Shown in pieces: positions 17,363 to 25,797 of a stretch of 35,153 nt of DNA. Each line of letters opens with the position of its first letter. The stretch's first letter is position 1. The notes below the pieces were generated by a model, which was given only the letters and a program-made list of their open reading frames with translations, searched no databases and had not been told where the DNA came from. The stretch is from Nostoc sp. GT001 (GTDB lineage: Bacteria; Cyanobacteriota; Cyanobacteriia; Cyanobacteriales; Nostocaceae): assembly GCF_030382115.1 (NCBI RefSeq), contig NZ_JAUDRJ010000003.1, positions 5,544,565 to 5,579,717 on the forward strand, given 5' to 3'. Both the position numbers and the translations under genes were made by a program.

Positions 17363-17391
17363 AAACGATTTTAGTTTTGAGATTTTGCTAG

Positions 17392-17411
17392 AGACGCGAT
17401 TAATCGCGTCT
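17392..17411. repeat. Perfect 20-bp palindrome in the rplI-dnaB gap
   Basis: The half-sites are AGACGCGATT and AATCGCGTCT with no loop bases. The outer AGACG/CGTCT arms match the palindrome at 10263-10285, and both are followed by a TACA-containing tail, suggesting one dispersed repeat family. It could also modulate read-through from rplI into dnaB. Confidence 0.7.
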
Positions 17412-17477
17412 GTACAGGAGTTTGGAGTTTGTATTTACCCTTACTTTCCCTGCTTCCTATGCTCCCACTGCTGTCTC

Positions 17478-17937
17478 CTAGCTAGCAACGACTTGAATAT
17501 CGACTTGCGCCGCTACTTCCGAATGCAGCTTAATTTCGGCTTGATAAGTACCAAGGTGGTTAATATCGGGGATGGTAATTCCACGCCGATCGATTTCCTG
17601 ACCTAGTGGCTGCCTTAATTGCATCTACAACATCTTGGGTGGTGATAGTACCGAAAATTGCTTCGTTTTCACCAACTGGCTTGGCAATTGTCAAGCTGCC
17701 AACTTTTTCTAAAGATTCTTTTTGCTCAAGAGCTTGTTGTCTAAGTTCTAATTGCCGTTGACGCTCTTGCTCGCGACGACGCTCTACTTGCTTGAGAATA
17801 CCAGGAGTGGCATTGGTTGCCAATTTCTGGGGAATCAGATAGTTACGAGCGTAGCCAGGAGCTACTTCCACTAAGTCGCCAGATTTTCCCAGCTTGCTGA
17901 TATCCTGATTTAAAACTAACTGCACGCGTTTCGCCAT
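17478..17937 (-). pseudogene. rplI: Ribosomal protein bL9, frameshifted by one extra base
   Basis: The frame from the ATG at 17937 begins [17 protein letters not shown] and follows with [13 protein letters not shown], the bL9 N-domain signature, and a long Glu/Gln-rich linker helix. After DAIKAAT the frame turns into RSGNRSAW and stops at 17560. Removing one base at about 17604 gives [18 protein letters not shown] through [15 protein letters not shown] to a stop at 17478-17480: exactly 152 residues, the expected C-domain and size. The open frame extends 18 codons upstream of this ATG, but MAKRV is the family start, with AGGA about 13 bases before it. bL9 binds the L1 stalk base of the 50S subunit. 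The indel may be a sequence error or a true loss of the C-domain. Confidence 0.93.
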
Positions 17938-18003
17938 CGTTTTTCGTTTTTCCTGTAAAATCTGATTAATTTGGGTGGTTTTGGGCAGCATTGCTCACTA
18001 AAA

Positions 18004-18083
18004 CAGTGCTGTTAGCAGTAGCGGGGCCTTGAGCCAGTGCTGTTGCAGTAGCAGGGCGTTGTAGCCAGTGCTGAGTAAAGAGT
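18004..18083. repeat. Approximate 31-bp tandem repeat, two and a half copies
   Basis: Units begin CAGTGCTGTT at 18004 and 18035, with a partial CAGTGCTG at 18066. The two full units differ by a few substitutions and two compensating indels. GCAGTAGC followed by a G-rich run is shared. Located just upstream of rplI. Confidence 0.75.
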
Positions 18084-18221
18084 CCTGAATAACTAGTGTT
18101 TTTTCAGAACTTAGAACTCCTGAAATGAGTATATTTTCCCAAGTAGCTTTGCCCATACCCTAAAGCTTACAGATCCTAGCGAAAGGAAGGGTGCGATCGC
18201 AACTATTCGCGCTAGAAAGTT

Positions 18222-18356
18222 GGAGGCAGGGGAGGCAGGGGAGGCAGAGGAAAAGGTTAAAGGTTAAAGGGAAAAGGGAAAAGGAATAAATTTAATCTTA
18301 CCCCTTTTCCCCTTACCCCTTTTCCTTTCCCCATTCCCAATGCCCAATGCCCAATA
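18222..18356. repeat. Composite low-complexity repeats: GGAGGCAGG array, AAAGG/CCTTT runs, CCCAATG heptamers
   Basis: Three copies of a 9-bp GGAGGCAGG-type unit are followed by a purine run built from AAAGGTT and AAAAGGG. After a short AT stretch comes the complementary pyrimidine run of CCCCTTTT units, then three CCCAATG-type heptamers ending just before the gloB stop. The purine and pyrimidine runs could pair as a long hairpin on either strand. Confidence 0.8.
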
Positions 18357-18357
18357 T

Positions 18358-19131
18358 CTAAAAGTTATTTTTCATTTCTCGTATTCGCGCAAAGGTTTGC
18401 ACTCCATCACTACCTTTAACGGTTGATTGTAATGATGGCTGATCCCAACGTAAAAAGGGATTAGTTCGCTTTTCCATTCCCAGCAGCGAGGGTATGGTAG
18501 CTTCTCCTCGACTACGGTAAGTTTTCACTTCGTTGAAACGTCTTTGTAAGTCGGCATTGTCGCCATCCACAGTTAGGGCAAATTGCAGATTTCCTAAAGT
18601 GTATTCGTGGGCACACCAAATCCGCGTATCATCTGGTAAAGAGCGTAATTTGCTTAAAGAATCTACCATTTGGGTTGGTGTTCCTTCAAATAAGCGACCG
18701 CAACCGCCAGAAAATAAGGTATCACCGCAAAATAAATCGCCTGTCTCACCAGATTTTTCGGGGGGAAAGTAGTAAGCGATGTGAGCGCGGGTATGTCCGG
18801 GAACAAAAATAACTTCACCTGTGCGATCTGCAAACTGGACGCGATCGCCTTGTTGCAAAAACACCTGCTGTCCGGGAATTCGCCCGCGATCTTCGACGCC
18901 ACCGTAGACTGTTAGTTGCGGGAAGTGTTCTATTAATTGCTGATTGCCACCTACATGGTCATTGTGGTGGTGTGTGTTGAAAATTGCCACCAACTCAACT
19001 TTTAACTGTGCAAGTTGCTTTAGTACTGGTTCAGCCTCTGCTGGATCGACAACAGCAGCAATTTCTTGCTGGCGATCCACCAGCAAAAATATGTAGTTAT
19101 CTGAGAGTGCCTCAAGCCTGATTACTTGCAT
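18358..19131 (-). CDS. gloB: Hydroxyacylglutathione hydrolase (glyoxalase II)
   Basis: The 257-residue metallo-beta-lactamase-fold enzyme hydrolyses S-lactoylglutathione in methylglyoxal detoxification. The metal motif THxHxDH is present as THHHNDH with His54, His56, Asp58 and His59. Further ligands lie in [13 protein letters not shown], in [19 protein letters not shown] with the bridging Asp, and in [10 protein letters not shown]. The N-terminal [19 protein letters not shown] and the tail with NPFLRWD are typical of GloB, and the length is normal. It is soluble and cytoplasmic. It lies upstream of rplI with a 420-bp repeat-filled gap, so co-transcription is doubtful. Confidence 0.96.
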   Translation of the reverse strand: MQVIRLEALSDNYIFLLVDRQQEIAAVVDPAEAEPVLKQLAQLKVELVAIFNTHHHNDHVGGNQQLIEHFPQLTVYGGVEDRGRIPGQQVFLQQGDRVQFADRTGEVIFVPGHTRAHIAYYFPPEKSGETGDLFCGDTLFSGGCGRLFEGTPTQMVDSLSKLRSLPDDTRIWCAHEYTLGNLQFALTVDGDNADLQRRFNEVKTYRSRGEATIPSLLGMEKRTNPFLRWDQPSLQSTVKGSDGVQTFARIREMKNNF

Positions 19132-19547
19132 TACTTAATATCTCCGTTTCCAGTAAATACTTTGGAATCTATCAGCAATCTTAAATATCTCAGTGAGAAA
19201 AGGTTGAGAAAGCCCATGAATACTATGATAGTATACAACCGTAATAATACTTAAAATACACTAAGTAACTATAAATTATAATCTGGGCATATCAGTAAAA
19301 TTTCTCTGGAAGGAAGTGTAAAAGCTAAGTTAGATTTATTCTGTTCTTTTTGTCCTAAATTATCTTTTTTACTCAAAAACACAAAATAAACTATCGATTT
19401 TTTTTTGTACATACTAATTATTAATACGGAATCTTATAGATTCACTTTGTATTCTTTATAAAAGATAGATGTTAATAACGATAAATATAGCAATCAATCA
19501 TGGTAAAAAAAGATGAGCTTTCCAATTTTTTCTTTGCAGGTTCATAA
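19132..19547. other. AT-rich divergent intergenic region
   Basis: The 416 bases between gloB (minus) and the glycosyltransferase run (plus) should carry promoters for both. A 15-bp palindrome ATACTATGATAGTAT lies at 19220-19234 and could be an operator. TATAAA occurs near 19457 on the plus strand without a convincing -35 box. No gene is seen. Confidence 0.5.
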
Positions 19548-20911
19548 ATGAAGCTAATCCATACAACTAGCTGGTATTTTCCAGATACATCAGCCGATGC
19601 TGAAGTATACTTAGATTCACTACTGCATGGCTTACAAGTACATGGACTAGAAAGTATTGTTGCTGCTCCTAAACAGGGTACAGAAGAAGATACCTACGAA
19701 TACAATGGCATCTCAGTTTATCGTTATCCTGTTTTTCCCAACCCCAGCAAGATACAGGTACACAAGCAGCTACCCCACGGCGGCTTTGAAACTTTTGCTA
19801 ATTGGCTAGAAAACAATCGAGCCGATGTCTACCATCAACACTCATGGCGATTTGACTGCGGTTTACATCATCTTGCTCTCGCCCGCCAGTTAGGGATGGC
19901 TACTGTAGTCACCGTCCACATACCTGAGCCTATATGTCTGCGTGGTACGATGATGCGCTGGGGTGAAGAACCTTGCAATGGGTTGATTGACTCTGTTAAT
20001 TGTAGTCAATGTTTGGGAGTAGCAAAGCAAGTATCGCCTTGGATGCTCAAGGCTTTAGGTCAAGTTCCCTTAGATGTTGGCATCGCAGCAGAAACAAAAT
20101 TACTTACCTCTAAAAATTTCAAGCTGCGTCTACTTGGTAAAACTCTTGGTATTCCTACCCTAGTGTCTCAACATAGACGGAATTTGATGCAACTAGCAAA
20201 ACTAGCCGATCGCATTGTTGTAACGAGTAATTGGCAATACAATGCTTTTGTTGCAAACAAGGTTCCTCCCGAAAAACTTACTGTCTCTCGCCAAGGTGTT
20301 GCTAACACTTTTAAACGTGAAGTAACACCAAACAAACTACAAAACTCTACATTAAAAATTGGCTTTTTGGGCGCTGGCAAGAAACTAAAGGGGTACAAGT
20401 TTTAGTAGAAGCCGTACATAGTCTACCGAATGATGTACCTGTAGAGTTAATTCTTCATGCTACTCATCCGGGAAAATACGGTGCTGCCAATCGTGAAAAA
20501 GTTATGGCGATCGCGAGATGCGATCGCCGGATTCGGATTGCTGAACCACTTTCACGCGAAGCAGTACCAGAGGCATTAGCAGGTTTCGATATACTAGCAA
20601 TACCGTCGCAGTGGTTAGAAACTGGCCCCATAGTTGCTTTAGAAGCACAAGCTATGGGCATTCCCGTACTAGGTTCAAATTTAGGAGGAATTGCTGAGTT
20701 AGTCCGCCACGGCATCGATGGTTGGTTAGTTCCAGCCAAAGATGTCCAAGCATGGGCACAAGCGATCGCAACTTTAGCCAAAGACGCCGATTTACTAGCT
20801 AAATTACGTCAAGGTATCCAACCAGTACGTACAATGGATACTGTTGCCTCAGAGATGTTGGCACTTTACCATGAAATCTTAAAAATTCCTCAGAAAAATT
20901 TTGTATCTTGA
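19548..20911 (+). pseudogene. GT4-type glycosyltransferase, frameshifted in the middle
   Basis: The first frame (285 codons) starts MKLIHTTSWYFPDTSADAEV and shows a GT-B N-domain with the motif HSWRFDCGLHHLAL and a Cys-containing segment (PEPICLRGTMM...EEPCNG...NCSQCLG) seen in some sugar transferases. It stops at 20405 after GAGKKLKGYKF. Shifting frame at about 20372 gives WQETKGVQVLVEAVHSL, typical of the start of the GT4 C-domain. This continues through IPSQWLETGPIVALEAQAMG, the nucleotide-sugar EX7E-like region, to the stop at 20911. One base is missing; the restored protein would be about 454 residues. It is the first gene of the glycan run. A sequencing error and a real inactivation are both possible. 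Two overlapping HIP1 sites lie near 20505-20526. Confidence 0.9.
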
Positions 20912-21033
20912 TGGATTGACAACTAATTTATTTAGTTGCTCCAACTCCGACAAAACAAATTAAATTACTATTTGCAGATTTATCAACAGCTGACAAATCC
21001 TGGGAAAACTAAATAAAAATAAGTATAAAAATA

Positions 21034-22197
21034 GTGAGAAAATTTTCTAAAATATCCTTGTTGGTTTCAGATTTATCAAGTGCAGCGATTCTGCGTGCAT
21101 ACTTGATAGCAAAAGCTCTCAATCAGTTAGGATATGAAGTTGAAATTATGGGTTTTTTATTTGGAAAGAACTTCTATTTAAATTTACCATCCGAATTCAA
21201 CGTTTATAACTTACCAGGCAAAGATTTTCCAGAGTTTTTTGGAGAAATTCAAAAGTTTTTACCAAAAATCAATGGCGATATAATTTATGCTGTCAAACCC
21301 CAAATAGCAAGTTTTGGAGTTGGACTATTAAGGAAAATATTCACTAGAAAGCCATTAATTTTAGACATAGATGATTGGGAACTCAGCTGGCATGGCGGTG
21401 ATAACTGGCATTATCATCCTACACCCAAAGAATTAGCTAGGGACTTATTGAAACCACAGGGCGCACTCAAAAATCCTCATCATACTTTATATGTGAAATG
21501 GATGGAAGGTTTGGTAAGTCACGCTGATGCTGTGACAGTGCATACTAAATTTTTGCAGCAGCGTTTTGGTGGTACATTTGTTCCGAATGGCAAAGATGTT
21601 TCTTTATTCGATCCCGCTCAATATGATGCTGAATCCAGTAGGGATCGTTATGGTTTATCTGAATATCGGATTTTAATGTTTCCCGGTGCGCCAAGACCTT
21701 ATAAAGGTTTAGAAGATGTTCTCATCGCGCTCGATAAACTTAATCAACCAGACTTGAGACTAGTAATTGTAGGTGGTAGTCCTTATGATGATTATGATAA
21801 ACAACTTCAACAAAAGTGGGGACGTTGGATTATCAAATTACCTAAGTATCCAGCCGACGTTATGCCTGACTTGGTAGCAGCTGCTCACATTGTAGTTGTT
21901 CCCCAGCGAGATACTCCAGAAACTCGCGCTCAATTTCCCTTGAAGTTGACAGATGGGATGGCAATGGCTAAACCTGTATTATCAACGCGTGTTGGAGATA
22001 TTCCCCAACTTTTAGGTGATACTGGTTATTTAGTCGAGCCTGGTTGTCCTGAGCAAATTGCTGAACAAATTCAATTGATTTTTCAGAATTTAGAGTCAGC
22101 AAGCCAGAAAGGTATCAAGGCAAGAGAAAGATGTGTCGAACACTATAGCATAGAGGCTATGGCTTCTACGCTCAAGTCAGTAATTGCTCAGTTGTGA
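21034..22197 (+). CDS. GT4-family glycosyltransferase
   Basis: The 387-residue GT-B enzyme has an N-domain with SAAILRAYLIAKALNQLGY and LILDIDDWELSWHG, and a C-domain with FPGAPRPYKGLEDVLIAL, LVIVGG, VVVPQRDTPETRAQFPLKLTD (donor-binding region with the conserved Glu pattern) and KPVLSTRVGDIPQLLGDTGYLV. It transfers a sugar from a nucleotide donor, probably onto a growing surface glycan; donor and acceptor are unknown. The start is GTG at 21034, since no ATG gives the GT4 N-terminus; there is no clear ribosome site. 41 bases separate it from the exporter gene. Confidence 0.9.
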   Translation: MRKFSKISLLVSDLSSAAILRAYLIAKALNQLGYEVEIMGFLFGKNFYLNLPSEFNVYNLPGKDFPEFFGEIQKFLPKINGDIIYAVKPQIASFGVGLLRKIFTRKPLILDIDDWELSWHGGDNWHYHPTPKELARDLLKPQGALKNPHHTLYVKWMEGLVSHADAVTVHTKFLQQRFGGTFVPNGKDVSLFDPAQYDAESSRDRYGLSEYRILMFPGAPRPYKGLEDVLIALDKLNQPDLRLVIVGGSPYDDYDKQLQQKWGRWIIKLPKYPADVMPDLVAAAHIVVVPQRDTPETRAQFPLKLTDGMAMAKPVLSTRVGDIPQLLGDTGYLVEPGCPEQIAEQIQLIFQNLESASQKGIKARERCVEHYSIEAMASTLKSVIAQL

Positions 22198-22238
22198 ATA
22201 ATATTAATAATTAAGTTAAATTGGCATAAAAATACCCA

Positions 22239-24479
22239 ATGTCTACCAGAAAACTAATACTAAGATTCGCCAAACCCTATCCAGGTTTAATTGTCCTAAC
22301 AATGCTGTTGGGATTTTCTGGTGCTTTATTTAATGGTGTCGGTGTGACTTTGATTGTGCCAGTAATTTTGAGAATTGTTGGACAACCAGTAGATTTAACT
22401 GGTTTTCCTCCGATTCTGAAAGCTGTGATGTTCCCATTTGATAATCTTCCCGAAAATTATCGGAATTTGGGAATGGCTGGAACAATTATATTTATAATTT
22501 TATTAAAAAATTTATCTAGTTATTTTAGTATTTTAACATCGAGTGTTTTCACTCGGAAATTAAATGCGGATATTCGGGAAGCTAGCTTAGAGTTATTGCT
22601 AGATATTGATATAGACTATTATTCAAAAACGAAAGTAGGCGATATTATTAATCGCCTTGGTTCGGAAACTGCCCGCACGTCTAGCGCTATCGGGAGTATT
22701 ATCAATTTAATTATTTTAATAATTACAATTTTAGTTTTCGTTGGTTTATTATTAGCAATTTCTTGGCAGCTAACAATCGCAGCAACAATTCTGTTGGGTT
22801 TTATAACATTAATCAATCAATACACAATTAGTAGAGCGAAAAAATTTGGTCAACAACTATCAGAAATGTCTACATCTTATTCCATCAGTGTTTTAGAAAC
22901 ATTGAATGGAATTCGTCTGGTAAAGTCAACTGCCAATGAAGACAGAGAATATCAAAAGATTACCAAATTAATCCGCGATCGCGAAAAAGCAGATTTTCAA
23001 TCTCAGGTAAACTCCCAAGCGATCAGGCCGATAAGTGAGGTAATGGGAGTAGTAGCCTTACTTCTAATTGTATTCTTGAGTAAAGCTTTCTTTGCCAACC
23101 AGGTTTCTTTCCTTTCAACGGTACTACTGACATATTTATTAGTATTACTGCGACTGCTGCCTTTGGTATCTCAGTTAAATAGTCTTCGTAGTAGCTTTGC
23201 CAATAGTTCTACTAGCGTAGAAATAGTGAGTGAGTTTTTAAGTCGCGATCGCAAGCCGTTTATGAAAAACGGTAATATTCTATACAAAGAATTAAAAGAA
23301 GGAATACGTTTTAATTCACTTACCTTTGCCTACCCTAGTCATGAAAAGTTAGTACTCAAAGATGTAAATTTATTTTTACCCCGTGCTACAACTCTCGCTT
23401 TGGTAGGCGGTTCTGGTGCTGGTAAATCCACCTTGGCTGACCTCTTACCGAGATTTTACGATCCGACATCTGGCAGTATCTCTATCGATGGCACAGACCT
23501 GCGTGATTTTGATATCAAATCTCTCAGAACACACATGGGAATTGTCAGTCAAGATACATTTCTCTTTAATGACTCGGTGCGAAATAACATTGCTTATGGA
23601 AGACCTGAAGCTACAGAAGATGAAATTATCTCAGCAGCCAAACGAGCAAATGCTTATGAATTTATTGATAAATTACCTCAAGGATTAGACAGCCAAATTG
23701 GCGATCGCGGCGTCATGTTGTCTGGTGGACAAAGGCAAAGATTAGCGATCGCTCGCGCCCTGCTGCAAAATCCCGAAATTTTGATTTTAGATGAAGCCAC
23801 CAGCGCTTTAGATACCGTTTCCGAACGCTTAGTACAAGCTGCACTCGACGATCTGAGTCGCGATCGCACAACCCTGGTAATTGCTCACCGCCTTTCCACA
23901 GTCCAAAAAGCCGATCAAATTGCCGTTTTAGATCAAGGACAGGTGGTAGAAGTGGGAACCCATGAAGCACTTTTACAAAAAGGTGGTTACTATTCACGCC
24001 TCTACTCAATGCAATTTGCCGATCAGACTGAAGTTTCCACCAAAACTAATCCCAGCTTTAACCGCATTTCTCACGAACTGCGTACAAGGCTTAATTCAAT
24101 GATTGGTTTCCTGGGACTATTAGTTGACGATCTAGTAGACAATTCCCAAGAACGGCAGGAATTAATTGACCAATCATACAACTCAGCTTTAAGAGTTCTC
24201 AACGCCATCGATCTCTTCAGCGATGTAGTTAACCTGAAAATTAACTGGCAGTTATCGTCAGATATAGACCAAAATCAAGATGAACATAACCAGTATCAAA
24301 ACTTTAGTCATATCTCAGATGAGTTTCGCACGCGTCTCTATCCTCTGATTAGCTCTCTGCACTTGTTGGTCGATAAATTAGAATCCGAACCCCAAAAACA
24401 AAATCTATTAATTGCAGAATCTTATCAATCTGCTATTTACCTATTAGATATATTAAAAGTTTTTGAAAATAAAATTTAA
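22239..24479 (+). CDS. MsbA/HepA-like ABC exporter with tandem H-box-like C-terminal extension
   Basis: The 746-residue half-transporter has six membrane helices in residues about 15-320 and a full ATPase domain: Walker A GGSGAGKST (about 391), the Q-loop region GIVSQDTFLFNDSV, signature LSGGQRQRLAIARALL (about 493), Walker B LILDEATSALD (about 516) and the switch His in VIAHRLSTVQ. A normal exporter would end near residue 600. Here about 145 residues follow. Residues 608-660 read RISHELRTRLNSMIGFLGLLV with a helical second half, strongly like the dimerisation/phosphoacceptor helices of histidine kinases, with His612 kept. A second copy, HISDEFRTRLYPLISSLHLLV, has Asp694 at the His position. 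No kinase ATPase domain follows. The neighbours imply export of a lipid-linked glycan. The extension may allow dimerisation, phospho-regulation or docking of a kinase. Confidence 0.92.
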   Translation: MSTRKLILRFAKPYPGLIVLTMLLGFSGALFNGVGVTLIVPVILRIVGQPVDLTGFPPILKAVMFPFDNLPENYRNLGMAGTIIFIILLKNLSSYFSILTSSVFTRKLNADIREASLELLLDIDIDYYSKTKVGDIINRLGSETARTSSAIGSIINLIILIITILVFVGLLLAISWQLTIAATILLGFITLINQYTISRAKKFGQQLSEMSTSYSISVLETLNGIRLVKSTANEDREYQKITKLIRDREKADFQSQVNSQAIRPISEVMGVVALLLIVFLSKAFFANQVSFLSTVLLTYLLVLLRLLPLVSQLNSLRSSFANSSTSVEIVSEFLSRDRKPFMKNGNILYKELKEGIRFNSLTFAYPSHEKLVLKDVNLFLPRATTLALVGGSGAGKSTLADLLPRFYDPTSGSISIDGTDLRDFDIKSLRTHMGIVSQDTFLFNDSVRNNIAYGRPEATEDEIISAAKRANAYEFIDKLPQGLDSQIGDRGVMLSGGQRQRLAIARALLQNPEILILDEATSALDTVSERLVQAALDDLSRDRTTLVIAHRLSTVQKADQIAVLDQGQVVEVGTHEALLQKGGYYSRLYSMQFADQTEVSTKTNPSFNRISHELRTRLNSMIGFLGLLVDDLVDNSQERQELIDQSYNSALRVLNAIDLFSDVVNLKINWQLSSDIDQNQDEHNQYQNFSHISDEFRTRLYPLISSLHLLVDKLESEPQKQNLLIAESYQSAIYLLDILKVFENKI

Positions 24480-24488
24480 TTTTAGTTA

Positions 24489-25766
24489 ATGTCAGGAACC
24501 AAAATACTTATATCACAATCTTTAAAAACCTATCATCCCCAAAAAAAAATGATAAATTCTTCAAAGAAAAATCAATATATTTTTTACACCGGAGAGCTAT
24601 CATTAAAGCCGGACACAGCACACGAAATTCATGATGTTCTTTGTGCCAACGCAGCAGCTAACTTAGGCTACTCCTCAGTTTTAATTTATCAAGATAAAAA
24701 AAATTCTTCTGTTAATCTATTATCGTTAATTTATCCTTATCAACCCAAAAAACCTGGAAGAGAATTTATTGAATTTTACGATGTTCAAGAAAAGCTCAAA
24801 GTTGCAGCATTGCCAATGCCTTGGCCTATCGATCAAATAGGTGGTAAATTTACCAATTCTAGTACAGTAGTAACGAAATATTATTTACCAATTCATATTC
24901 TACCTCATACTAAAGTTGTCCATACACGAGATTGGAACTTTGTGAAAGCCGCAGTCAAAAATAAAGTTCCTACAATCTATGAACGTCACTACTTTCAAGA
25001 CCGAAAATTTGAACAAGATATCATCCACAGTCCCTATTTTAAAATAGCCATAACTCAGTCAGAACCCATCCGGCAAAGCCTAATAGAAAATGGAATGCCA
25101 CCGGAAAAAGTAGTTTGGCTACATAACGGATTCAATCAATCATTTTCAATCAGACAGCCCCAAGAAGCCGAAAGGTGGCGGCAAGAATTACTTATAAATG
25201 GACGGAAGCATTTAGTTGTCTATTCAGGCGCTTTGTATCCTTTCAAAGGAGTCGATCTCTTAATTGATTCTGCTAAAGAATTGCCAGAAATTCAGTTTGT
25301 AATCACAGGAGGAACAGAAGCACAAGTACAAGCATATCAACAAATAGCCAGAGATAAAAATGTCGAAAACGTTAAATTTTTAGGCTGGATACTTCCACGA
25401 GAACGATTAGTCAGCTTGTTTCAAGCAGCTGATATTTTGGTTCATCCTCACTGCGCTGGAAAATCAGCAGATTTCACGAATCCAGTTAAGTTTTTTCAGT
25501 ATATGGCTGCTGGCACTCCTATAGTTGTAACTGAGATTCCACCTTTAATGGAATTCAAAACATCACCTTTGATTGCCAGTTGGTGTACACCAGATAACCC
25601 GCATAAACTTGCCCAATCTATTCAACATACTTTAGAAACTTATCCCAGAAAAATAGAGGGTTATGCAGCTAGTATAGATTTTGCCCAGCAATTTTCTTGG
25701 GAGAATAGAATTACCAAAATATTAAGCTACATAGAAGAAGATCAACGTCCACCAATTTTAGGATAA
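24489..25766 (+). CDS. GT4-family glycosyltransferase
   Basis: The 425-residue GT-B enzyme has its N-domain around ELSLKPDTAHEIHDVLCANA, TYERHYFQDRKFE-like acceptor residues (PTIYERHYF) and VVWLHNGFN. The C-domain has LVVYSGALYPFKGVDLLIDSA, FVITGG, NVKFLGWILPRERLVSLFQAADILVHP broken by usual loops, and KFFQYMAAGTPIVVTEIPPL with a donor-site Glu region. The first ATG is 9 bases after the exporter stop. An ATG at 24549 (MINSSKKNQYIF) is an alternative that would remove 20 poorly conserved-looking residues; neither has a good ribosome site. The role in the glycan pathway is inferred from position. Confidence 0.88.
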   Translation: MSGTKILISQSLKTYHPQKKMINSSKKNQYIFYTGELSLKPDTAHEIHDVLCANAAANLGYSSVLIYQDKKNSSVNLLSLIYPYQPKKPGREFIEFYDVQEKLKVAALPMPWPIDQIGGKFTNSSTVVTKYYLPIHILPHTKVVHTRDWNFVKAAVKNKVPTIYERHYFQDRKFEQDIIHSPYFKIAITQSEPIRQSLIENGMPPEKVVWLHNGFNQSFSIRQPQEAERWRQELLINGRKHLVVYSGALYPFKGVDLLIDSAKELPEIQFVITGGTEAQVQAYQQIARDKNVENVKFLGWILPRERLVSLFQAADILVHPHCAGKSADFTNPVKFFQYMAAGTPIVVTEIPPLMEFKTSPLIASWCTPDNPHKLAQSIQHTLETYPRKIEGYAASIDFAQQFSWENRITKILSYIEEDQRPPILG

Positions 25767-25797
25767 CGGTACAAAAATAACCGAATAAATACGATTT

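Larger units (their letters stand above)
17938..18357. other. 420-bp gap upstream of rplI, filled with repeats
   Basis: No gene is seen between gloB and rplI. The gap contains the 31-bp tandem repeats (18004-18083), a HIP1 site near 18193, and the purine/pyrimidine-rich repeats at 18222-18356. The rplI promoter must lie within or next to the repeats. Confidence 0.6.

Noticed and set aside
17938..17991. N-terminal extension of bL9 beginning [10 protein letters not shown]
   Set aside because: [12 protein letters not shown] is the family start and the extra residues look like translated leader.
18004..18083. CRISPR-like array
   Set aside because: The repeats are adjacent and imperfect with no unique spacers, and no cas gene is in the window.
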